64,000 bases of DNA from Nematostella vectensis (Eukaryota; Cnidaria; Anthozoa; Actiniaria; Edwardsiidae), in contig NC_064036.1 of NCBI RefSeq assembly GCF_932526225.1, positions 7,199,519-7,263,518 on the forward strand, written 5' to 3'. The notes beneath the pieces are model-generated. The model saw only the letters and a program-made list of their open reading frames with translations. It was not told the origin of the DNA and made no database searches. The position numbers and the translations under genes were made by a program. This document shows, one piece after another, positions 1 to 10,800 of the stretch. Position 1 is the first letter of the stretch. Every line of letters starts with the position of its first letter.

Positions 1-2250
1 ATGATCCTTCAAGCGACCGAGTGCATTTATCAAGAATTAAAACATTAAAATACAAAAGAAAGACACGACGAGATAAACCATGGTAAACACTGACCAATGA
101 GTTTATCATCATCTCATGAAGGAAAGCAAACTAAAAATTGGATAAGATTTTCAATGAATTCAAACAAAAAGAGTTCTGGTATTTTTTGTTTTCATATGTT
201 TTTTATTTAAGTTTAATGCCGTATCTCGAGGACTTTATAATTTCAAGAAAAAATATATATTTCCTTTTCAAAAAAATTATTCTTAACTATTTTTGTGTAC
301 AATGTTGGTATAAACATTAAGCTTACGGAAATATATTTTTCTTCTATGATATAAACTTACTTTGGCCGTTAAAGATCGCTACAAAATACCTTAAAAGGAA
401 AATAAAAAAAAATTGACTATAGTATGTTTGGTTAGACAGCTCTGTGCCAGTCAACCAGAATTATGCATTATTAAAATTAAGAAGAAGACTGACGCCTGTA
501 GCAATATTCTAAGCATTTCCTAGCTGTATTCTTGCAAACTCACTCGTTTTCAAATGGCAGTTACGAAGGTATCCAGCCAAATTATATGGTTTCTAGCTGG
601 TCTACCGCCCTTTTGCCTTCCTTTCAAGACAAATATTATAAATAAAATATATAGGAAGGCGCGAAGTCAAATAACAATATAACTGTTACAAGAAAAGTGA
701 AGTTAAAAGTTGATATCTTAAAGTGATTACAGCAGTAAAGAAAAGAAATTATATGTGGATACCTGTACTTTTGAAGTCTTCTCTCCCTAATTCAGCAACC
801 CATTATGGCAGCTGAAGCTTTTGTTTAGGTTTTGTGTAATCCCTAAATAATACGACAAACAGTGCGACAACTTTTACTTGCTCTCCTTTCTAAGTATCGG
901 TATTGTAGATGTTTTCACTTTGTCCCTTTGGCATGATTAAATTCCCGGGAGATTGTTAAAGAGACCGAAGAAGATTGCTGTGTATGGTTTACTCATCGCG
1001 CGTCGAGAAGCAAATTAAAAAACATCGGAACCTAGAGCTCTGTTTTGATTAAATCTATCATATAATACGATCGGGCAATACGGGCGGCATGACCGTAACA
1101 AGCGGCAAATGCGATCATCTCGGCTATCGGGTTATTGTCGTAGGATGATAAACCGTTTATAAAAAACAACAACTGGAAAGAGCTATCATGCTATTCAATT
1201 TCCATTCTCGATAACCAAAACTCTAGAACTTCAAACCCTCAATCATAAAACCCCCAAAAAATATTCGTACTACCCAGTGGTGCAGTCACACATAGAAAAA
1301 TGTCATGAGACTTTTTTTCCTCTTAACCACTCTATCTTTCTTTTTAACTGTTTATGAGTGTATGGATTGTGGTGCTACTAGATTTGACTTTATTCTTAAT
1401 AAAATAGCGCTAAGAACGAGCTAGTCGTTTGACCAGACCTGTTGCTGTGGCAACATATTCCTCTTAAACTTAAATGAAGATGAGTAAAAAATAGTCCGCT
1501 TTGAGTAGTAATTATTCATTATTCTTAGATATGTTATCATCATCTTACTTCTAAAATTCAATCATACTCTTCCACATGCGTCCATGTGAGTTGAAAGGAA
1601 TCAAAAATATTTTTTTCATGAAAAATATCTCCTTATTTTATCAGGTGAATTGTTGGATTTTCCAAAGAGGGCCGATCCCTGTCCCCTTGGGACTCCACTT
1701 CGGCAAATGAAATGTTAAGAGTTGAAATGTATTTGCAAAACTCAGGCCAAACCACGTGCAATGGAAATACAAAAGCTACTGGATCATTTTAAATGGACGA
1801 TAACCTCAGAGAGGGTCACATTTCACTTTAGAAGTGCATTAGAAAATGGCCAAAAGCACAAACACAAAAAACAAGGGGAGAGGGTTTGGGTCTCCGAGAA
1901 ACAAAACCTCGGATAACGCGATCGGATTGGTGAGCCCCCCCCCCCCAGGTTTTCTAGTAGTCATATATAAGCTTCACCAGAACAACTGCTATATTACAGC
2001 CAGTCATCACGCCTCGCGATTCCACACCATTATGAAATGTCGAATATCGAGGCGTGCATAGGTACACACCACCACAGGCTCATGGGCTTCTATAAGATTA
2101 TAAACAATGTAGAAAAATTGAATTGTCGATATGCTAGATGTAGTCAGAGTCAAAGACGTTCTATATAATGGCAAGAATCCTAGCAGTGTATGCGAGCTAT
2201 TCATTTGATATTTTCAACACGAAACAATTTTTAAAAGTTAAGCCCATCAA
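1..2250. other. gene-free stretch
   Basis: AT-rich DNA with stop codons in all frames and no credible exon. A run of C lies near 1936-1948. On the minus strand, a strong polypyrimidine tract and AG (about 389-413) and a GTAAGT donor (rc of about 357-362) bracket a possible 29-base exon, too short to call. Confidence 0.5.
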
Positions 2251-2257
2251 GTACAAA

Positions 2258-2480
2258 CGGCGCCAGCCAGCATTGCTGCACAGCTGCGCTCAGGCGACCA
2301 TAAGACAAAGAAACGTTGGTGACTACTACCTAGCACATACCAACATGGCGCTCTCAAGTAATGCTGGGATAGCGTCTCGCAAGTAATGCTGGGATAGCGC
2401 CTAACAAGTAATAATGGGATAGCGTCTCGCAAGTAATGCTGGGATAGCGTCTCGCAAGTAATGAAGGCGCTGTTTGCGCG
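2258..2480. repeat. dispersed repeat ending in a 25-bp minisatellite
   Basis: About four copies of a 25-bp unit (core AGTAATGCTGGGATAGCG) run from about 2351 to 2465. The 90 bases before it resemble 12920-13020: both contain AAGACAAAGAAA followed by CAACATGG at similar spacing. This looks like a dispersed repeat whose 3' part was amplified here. Confidence 0.6.
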
Positions 2481-4515
2481 GTATTGCTATCTCAGTTTTA
2501 AATGAGATCATTTCGAAGTTCAATTTAGATAAAACTTTACAGACACCGAGTTTCATCCGCTAAGAAAATTGAAATAAACAAACTCCTTCTGTTAGTTGCC
2601 GGCTCATCAAATAGCCCACCAAATTTATTAAGATAAAACTCATGACAAGAAGTGCATTTCTCATTTTACCCGACATACAATTTATCATCAACTGTGGTGG
2701 AGGTTTTAAGTTTAGCAATTTGTAACATTGGCAGGCGAATCCTTGTCGAAATTAAAGCCTTAAGGTCAGCGCACGAATATGCAAAACAAGATCAAATTAA
2801 AGATATAGAAAACCACTATCGATATTGAAATTCAAAGATTAAAACAAAAACTCTATATAAGTCTATATAAATGTATCCAACGAAAAAATAATAAATTGAT
2901 ATAACTTCTTGTGCGCCAGTGATTGTGGGATTTGACTGGACACGACATAAACCTGGTCAACCTGGTCTTTTCGGTCGATTAATTCAAAATGGCGGCGGGT
3001 CCAAAAACCAAGAAAGAGAACACCCTGAGGGCAGCAGGTTTGGGCAGACATCTTGTTATGTAAAGTTTTATCAAGTCAAAAAATGATCCCACAATTCCTT
3101 GAGTCCTGCTATGGAACCCAATCTCCACTCGGCTTGATCAAGGAAAATTTATCATGATCTTAATGGAAAGGAAGTACTATTTTTTTTTTCTTTTATTTGG
3201 TGCAACATAATATGACAATCTTTCTAAAGCTTGGAAAACATAAGGCTTTCAAGTGTGACCAAGCAACATGAGAGTGATCTGCATTTTTTCGGAAAGCTCA
3301 AAAACAATCGAAAAGTGTAATTTTTTATCGATCAGATTAGTACAATACTGCTTTTGAAGATTTAAATTGTATCACAACGAGAAAATGGATTAAAAAATGC
3401 CTGAACAAGCCTGGATGCAATCCTAAGGATTCGTTAAGAGTTTTCGTACAAATAAAAAATTAATTATATTTTTATTTCTGTTTTACAAACATCTCGGCAA
3501 AAGTATATTTTTAAGTAAAGTATATTAAACTTCTTTCAAAGCCCTTGCATGGACATATAAACAAATGAAATAACAGTAAAAAAAGAACATAATTTTCTTT
3601 GCGGTTTTAGTTTGTATGATGAAATATTCGCACATCAAATCAGGATCATTGAAATAGAGTTCAGCTTTAAATCATTCCTAAATAGGATGTTGGAATTGGT
3701 AATAAACCTTTCTTAAAATAACACTTAACTGTTTTCTAAATTATGAAGAAATAAATAGAGGTAGGAGAGTAACTTGACAGGATTGAGTCATTAAAACGCA
3801 CCGATTGATCATAAAATACGGATAGAAGGTAATAAATGTTTGCGAGACTTGACAGTTTATTTCTCTTTCCATTTTAGACAGGATGTGTTTGAGTGGGCTG
3901 TTCGATGTCGAACAAAGCAATACCTGCGAACAAAGCAATACCCGAATGTAGTCATGCAGCGGCAAACTCATCAATAATAAACAAATACATAGCGCCCCAG
4001 GAGGAGTAACATACAGTATACATAACGAGCTCAATGGTATTTTAAGTTGTATTGTATTTGAGTTTGGACAAATCAATCAAAAGAGCCGTAGCAGGGCACA
4101 TGGGGACATGTGCCCCTCCCCCCATATATAGGAAAATGACCAGTAGGATCGTGGCTGTGCCCAAACCAAGTTTGAACAAGGTGCTGTTATGAAAACAATA
4201 ATTTCAAGGTGCAAAATTTAATTGGGTTAAATTTGCATGACGCTAAAATAAAACCACTGAGAATGAAAAAGAAAGAAAAGGGCAAGGAGAATAGAAATGA
4301 AAGCACAAAATATGGAAAAGAGACATGGGTTGTTACGAGAAAAAAGATCCATCTCTAAACAGTACTTCACATAGCGACGTGCGCTACCGTGGCCACTTCG
4401 ACAAAGTTATAAGAAAGTTAGCCAATAGCATGCGAGTATTACACTTCTGATTGACACGGACTTCATGATTTGCCACGCTGGCTGGCTAGCGAAATTCACA
4501 TCAATCAGAATCACA
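2481..4515. other. gene-free stretch
   Basis: No supportable gene. An ATG in good context near 2990 opens a 24-codon frame containing a possible donor, which is not enough to call. The minus-strand open frame near 3741-4076 shows no coding character. Confidence 0.5.
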
Positions 4516-4772
4516 GGTGGTCTAGTGTGTTTTAGCGCGTCAGCGTATGGGACCTCTCACATTTGCTGAAACGGGTTCGATTCCCGGTCGAATCACGGAT
4601 AGTACCTTTCTGTTTCTCGGCCCTGAACTTGAATTGTTGAACGTATGTGAGCTCACTAGAAGCTTGTATTCCACAGTGTGGGTCATTCATAATGCGAATA
4701 GGATTAAATGTGAAGCGCTTAGAACATGGTCGGCACTGTATATAAATACTTCATTATTTTTTTTTATTCTAT
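4516..4772 (+). mobile_element. tRNA-derived SINE
   Basis: The head looks like a degenerate tRNA: an A-box-like GGTGGTCTAGTG at the left edge and a near-perfect B box (GGGTTCGATTCCCGG, about 4573-4587) about 55 bases later. The body then leaves any tRNA fold and ends in AGCGCTTAGAACATGG...TATATAAAT followed by a T-rich tail, a style of 3' end seen in SINEs mobilised by LINEs. No anticodon arm or acceptor stem pairs, so it is not a functional tRNA gene. Confidence 0.65.
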
Positions 4773-5435
4773 GTTTTAATTTAACTAGATGACTTAAGAA
4801 ATCTGATTTAGCCTTCAAGGAAAGCACAAAAACACATATATAGCACCTAAGACAGTTATCAGTTAGAGCTCCTGAGGTCCGTACAAATATTGTTCTATGA
4901 TTTTTGATGGAGACAGAAGGTGGCTTTACTGAATTTCAAAAAGTCGAAAAGTCGAGAAGGTAGAACGGAGGGACAGTAAATTGTTTGATGTTTTAGGCTG
5001 CAGAATGCAAGTATTAACTTATTTCTGCCTGTCCTTAGAACTATAGTAAAATAAGCAAAGTGCATAAAACAATAAATTGATCTAGGGGATCAAAACGCTT
5101 GCTGAATAGTGGTTATAGCTGAACGTTATCAACGAAAGCCTACACCTCGAGATGGCGAGCATGACATTGCCATAATACTGTTAAACCCTCCTTTTTTAAG
5201 CATCTTTCACATCTATTCCCATTCAACCAAAAAAATTTGATTATAAACTTATAAAACTTAAAGTTTATCATCCACTTGGATCTTTACTAAGTAAAGGTTA
5301 AACGGCGCGTAAGTGCAAGATACCACTCGTAAGACATCATCCGTAAGCCAAAAGTGTGAGGAAGACATCAGCATCAGTCTGTATCTGATGGGACTTCGAT
5401 TGATAAGTTGCCGCGATAAAAGAATCTTGATAGGC

Positions 5436-5798
5436 ATGCAAAATAAGTTATGGGTAATACTAATATTTACAACGCTGCAATGCCTATTGTCGATGCACAG
5501 AGTCCACGTCATCAAAAAAGATAACGTACACAAAATACGTAAGTTAAAGGGAAATGAATGTGATTTCTTGGACAGAAGTTGTAAGACCCACGCTCAAGAG
5601 GAAACACTTAGGAGAATAGCCATGGTCTACACGACAGACGAGATGACTTACACTGTTATAAGGCGGTCGCAAAAGAATAGCACAGCGTACCGGTTAAACA
5701 AGCTCGTGTCAGAAAAAAAGCGCAAACAAAGCTTATGTGCAAAGTCACAATTCAAAGTCCATAAAAAACAGGATGTTCACGGTGAAAATTACAGCTAA
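5436..5798 (+). CDS. unrecognised secreted basic protein (120 aa)
   Basis: I do not recognise this protein. From the ATG at 5436 it begins MQNKLWVILIFTTLQCLL, a typical signal peptide, then a lysine/arginine-rich chain. Cysteines lie at about residues 42 and 49 inside C-x3-D-x2-C-K-x4-E; a third cysteine is near residue 101. Basic runs (IRR, KKRK, KK) could be convertase sites. The frame is open upstream to 5313, but the 5436 start is preferred because it puts the hydrophobic segment at the N terminus. The same cysteine pattern at nearly the same position occurs in the minus-strand protein at 43479-44144, which suggests a family. An odd cysteine count and no clear promoter are weaknesses. It could be one exon of a larger gene. 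Confidence 0.45.
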   Translation: MQNKLWVILIFTTLQCLLSMHRVHVIKKDNVHKIRKLKGNECDFLDRSCKTHAQEETLRRIAMVYTTDEMTYTVIRRSQKNSTAYRLNKLVSEKKRKQSLCAKSQFKVHKKQDVHGENYS

Positions 5799-6900
5799 TC
5801 GATTATGCACGTGTTAAATTTAACGAATAAGAGCCCTGACCTGAACGCTACGCCCCGCCTATCCTCTTGCCTTGAACGCCGAGACTTCACTTTTCCTTTT
5901 CGCGCACTTGCAAATATTTTATAGCAAAACTCCCAGCTCACCGCTTGTCATTTAGAAAGGAATTGTGACGAGCTTCCGAATCTTTCACTTGTCGCAGTAA
6001 ATAATCAAAAGCGCTGTCTTTGATTTAAAGTGTGATGGCCCGAGGGGTAGGTTTGCGCCAATTTCGTCATCCGTATAGTTTTCCACGAAGGCGCTAAACC
6101 AATTACTAATAATCAATATTACCAACTATAATAAACGGTGATATAGGGTGATTATGCCACATTCACGGGTACTAATACCTGGTTAAGGCGTAAAAGACGG
6201 GCTCTTCAGCTTTGCTCATGCACTCGGTGGAATCAAAAGTGAATAATGGCGGGTTCTTGCGTTTGCCCCAGGTAGTTTACAATACAGGAACCGCCATTTG
6301 AATAAACAACAAAATTGTCTTTTCTTGACGTCAGTTTTTGAGTGATAGAGAGAGCCTCAGGGAAGGAAGGGGCGAAAATTGAAAGCCGGGTAGACACAAA
6401 ATAAATGTATATAAATCTAAAGATCGTAGACTTTAAGTAGATGTGTTAAGCAGCTGATTTGTAAGCCGCGGGCACGCAAGCGACTTAATATCGTAAGTAA
6501 TGTGCCTGTGCGGTCTTATGTGCATGCTTATTGCGAACTTATGGCTTATACGCGACCTTATGTGCTTATGCTAATGCTTACATGATGTGCTTACGTGATC
6601 ATATGTGCTTACGCCAGTGTTTATGCGACCTTATGCCTGTGTCTACCTCAAAACCGTACACATAGCGCATACATTTTTTAATCTGGGAGTACACGTATTG
6701 ACATAACGGGATATATGTGGGGCGTGCATCTATATACGCTTGATAAGTGGTTAGAATTGGTAAGTGGTTAGTTATATGGTGGCCACATACCGACACAACA
6801 CACGTGCATTGTGAATACAAAGCATTGTGTATACAAAGATGTTGAAAAGTTACCACATAGCTACATAACAACACGCGCTTGCTCACGAAGATCTTCCTTA
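5799..6900. other. gene-free stretch with loose TGCTTA(T/C) repeats
   Basis: No gene seen. From about 6480 the sequence becomes a loose, irregular repeat of TTATGTGCTTA-like words leading into the 31-bp minisatellite. Confidence 0.5.
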
Positions 6901-7197
6901 TGCTTACAAAGATGTTAATGTTATAGCCTTTTGCTAACAAAGATGTTAATGTTATAGCCTTGTGCTAACAAATATGCTAATGTTATAGCCTTGTGCTAAC
7001 AAATATGCTAATGTTATAGCCTTGTGCTAACAAATATGCTAATGTTATAGCCTTGTGCTAACAAATATGCTAATGTTATAGCCTTGTGCTAACAAATATG
7101 CTAATGTTATAGCCTTGTGCTTACAAATATGCTAATGTTATAGCCTTGTGCTAGCAAATATGCTAATGTTATAGCCTTGTGCTATAACATTAACATC
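6901..7197. repeat. 31-bp minisatellite ending in an inverted copy
   Basis: GTTATAGCC recurs exactly every 31 bases (6920, 6951, 6982, 7013, 7044, 7075, 7106, 7137, 7168), giving about nine units of the type AATGTTATAGCCTTGTGCTA plus AACAAATATGCT. The last unit is followed by its own reverse complement, forming a 10-bp stem (7165-7174 with 7182-7191) around a 7-base loop. Confidence 0.9.
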
Positions 7198-7835
7198 TTC
7201 TATATGCTTACAAAGATGTTTTATACCGTTGTGCATACAAGGATCCTATACTCTTGTGCTTACAAAAATGCTATGCCCATGTGCTTGCATAGATGTTAAA
7301 CTCAAAGGTATCTGTTAAGATAACGATACATCCTTCACAGAAGAGGAAACGAGATTTCCTATTCCAAAGTTTCCTATATCTACTTGGGTGCAAATGCAAT
7401 TCGGTTCCGGTGAAACAAATGCGTCTACGAAGATTTAGATAATATTTCTTTTTTTGTTCGCTGTTGAGTCATTCTAATGACTGGTACTATCAATAAGCTG
7501 CAAGGTACACTTGAGCTTTGGCAAAAGGATTTCGCTATAAGTCTAACGCTTAGGGCTTCATAACAAAACCGACAAAAGCAAATGGTTTCTCAGTTCCGGC
7601 AAAAGAACGGCGTGTTGTCTAACGCGCATGCGTCATGACTGCCAAACTTAGCAACAGAATGTTACCAAAATAAAACGTATAAAACAGAAATTCATGGGAG
7701 AGTTTATTTATAAGAGGTCTAAAACGACGAAACGTTTGATCCTACTGTACTATTTTTCGTCTTATTTTCTCCTTTTCTTTTAACTCTTAAATCCTGATGT
7801 TTACCGTTTTCTATGATTGATGAATGAAAACTTAC

Positions 7836-10800
7836 CGATTGCCTGAATAGCTTGCAGTTCGGAACAAATAGTTTCACCTAGAGTCACCTCCACAGAGATG
7901 ATAAAAACACTACTGTTTCTCTTGCTGAAGGGAGAGATAGTAGATGAATCGGTGGCGAATAAGATTACCCGAAGTCAATCAAAACTCGATAATGATTGTT
8001 GTTGTTTTTGTAACAGAGGAATAACAAGATGTGGAGTTTACCCTGGGGAAATCTTTGAAATGCATAATTTTGGTAGCTAAATGAACAGAAGTATATAAAA
8101 TCTAGAAATAGAAAGACAAAAATATCCGGAGCCTCTAGACTGAAAGCTTAAAAAAATTAACAATTGACATGAAACAACGTTGAGACAGAGCAAAAGCGTC
8201 GTTCTTGACAAAACAATATTTTAGAAAAAAGCAATAACATTCTTAATTTGATTTGATTCTTAAAGGGGCGTGTGTTACAAGTTTTTCGTTGGCCACGGTA
8301 AACTCAACCAGGCGCGTACACAGGATTGACTGAGGGGTTGAGCGCAGTCATAGGTATCATATGGAAAAAGCATAGTATTTGAAGATTCCTTAATAAGAAA
8401 TGACCCACTTTTGGGCCACCAAGGGGCGAACCCCCTGTGTACGCGCCTGTCAACAACTCGACATCAGAGGAAAGACGGAAGTTAGCCAGAAGAATCCTTC
8501 ATAAAACTGTATGGCACTCTTGGTCAATGATGCAAAATACGATTTTAGCGAGGGACCATTTAAATTATTCAACGAAAGCTGGACGCCCCCTCGACATTAG
8601 AAGATCACAAAAAAACAGGCTATCGTCAAGTGCCACTCAGCTAAGGAGATATTGGGGCCAGATTTATGTGGAAAAGGCGAGAAGATCCGAGGTGCCACGT
8701 AGCTAGACACGTAGCAGCTTATTAAGAAGAGACGAGAATGTTCGCGTATGAATGATTGTGTGGTAAAGCGCACCACTTAGTCAACTAGACTTTGTAGGGC
8801 GCGTTTGTCGCTAGTGTTGTGCAGACTCCCTGGTATCGTAAGTGTTTTAGAGTGACACTTACAAGACTTAACGTACCGGGAGCAGTGGTTGCACAGACTG
8901 AACAACTCTAAATAATACTTCCACACTAACGCACTCGTATCCGACAAAGTACCAAGTGCCACGCACCTAAACGCCTTGCATAACATGATAAGTAGCGAGG
9001 AGACGGAGGAAAACATTACATAGCACATCGATGAGCCTTGGAGTATTTTTGAACTTGGTACTTACATCTCACGAAACCTTCAGTAGCTTAGTAACACAGC
9101 ATTCTGCTACAATAGCGCATTAAGACACCCATTCAAAGATGTTGACATAAAGGCAAAGCCTCACAGGCCCTTAAATGAAATCCGCGCCTTACGCCAAGAG
9201 CACTTTTAAGGCGGTTTCTGGACAATAATTCTGAGCCAATGCTTCAGCAAAAAATAAAAGGTAATAAAGCGTTCGTAATTCTTACAGCACTCACCGTTGT
9301 GTGGACGGGATTTGTAGCACATTTATCAAAAGTCACGGTCTGTTTTCGTTCGCGCTTTTTTGGGTGCTGTTTTGACGAACGTGAGCCAATCATCGACTGT
9401 AACGCGATACTTATCGATCGGCGAGAAAACGATTACTATAAACGATGGAGATGTCCAATCAAGGACTGCTACAAAGTCCCTGATAGCTAGATAATACCAT
9501 CCGGCAAGAGGAGCTTTCGCACGTAATGTCTTCCGTTCCGAGATGGATTATTCATAATGCAGTTGACGACTAGAAACAATCAACAACATAAAAAATGATA
9601 GTAACTACGAGAAATGATAAAGCGTGTAAAATTACGAAATAACAAACTCGGTAAATCGAACATCCGCTGCGTTTAACCACTTACCAGGTGTAATTGACCC
9701 CACAGCAAGAGGTACTCCTCGTTGGCCTATTAATTACGATTATGCCTTTAAGATGATTACATCAATAAAGTTGTCTCACTCCTTCGAAAACAAAATGTAC
9801 AAATTGTATTACAGGCTGCGACTTTAAAAAAACCTACATCAGAGAAATCCAGTTAAAAAAAAGAATGAATTCAGAAAAATAACGAAGAAAAAAATCGGCG
9901 ACACAAACAACCTGTTGTAAGAGATTTGTACAAGTTTCAAGAATCATAGACAAGAATCATAAATGAATAACTGGAACAGAACAAAAAAACATATTCGGAT
10001 TTCGTTCTGCTGCAACAAATGCCCATGCTACCAACTGAATGAATTTAGCTCATCATATTATAGCATAAGCTCCCTCCCCCTCCCCCCTCAGGACAGCAAT
10101 AATTCCCTTCTTGGTAGCTAGACCCTAGATAAACCATCTGTATCAGTCTTCTTTGTCGTCGTCGACCATCCATACTTAGACAGCAGGTTTACGAAAACGC
10201 TTTTATACTAAAGTATAACTTATCAACTCTTAATGTCTGCGTTGATGTACCCAAAATGACAAAAAGACGGAATGAAAACATAATGAGCCATGTTTACTCC
10301 TCTTGTCATAGATCGATATATAATATATTACCAAGACAAACAGGGAACATAACAAACCATTAGAGATTGTTTCTTCAGGCTAACATTTGACATCGAGACT
10401 AAACCTTTTGCCTTAAACGATAACACTTCCGAGCCGAATGGGCGTTTGCTTCATAAATTAGCTTTTTTTTTCTTTTTCAAACATACAGCCATCAAATACG
10501 TGAGACTTTAACTGTTTATGTAATAATAAGTACATTTGCGTCTGAATGCTTTATTTTTTTGACAACCGTTTTTATGCTAAAAGACAAGGAGAACTGTTGA
10601 ATACTGAGAGAAATCCATTATAAAAACCGATCGGCGACCAATATTCTAACGAAAAACAATTACAGTAAGTGGCTTGAAAATCATCAATTCATTCTATACC
10701 ATCCTTCCTATCCCCTTGAAAGAAGAAAAAATATATATAAAAAATAGGAGTAAAAGTTTAACTGGACCATTTGTTTTATCTCCCTAATGTAATTTTATCT

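Noticed and set aside
4516-4600. tRNA gene
   Set aside because: A B box is present but no acceptor stem or anticodon arm can be paired; fits a SINE head instead.
7898-8080. Small + ORF with hydrophobic start and a CCCFC cluster
   Set aside because: Short, with an Asp/Glu-containing segment breaking the signal-like region and no promoter; it begins 20 bases from a minus-strand exon. Not enough support.
8437-8706. + ORF containing IRRSQKN, a heptapeptide also present in the 5.4-kb protein
   Set aside because: Its first codons come from a MITE end, it lacks a signal peptide, and one shared heptapeptide can be chance in basic sequence.
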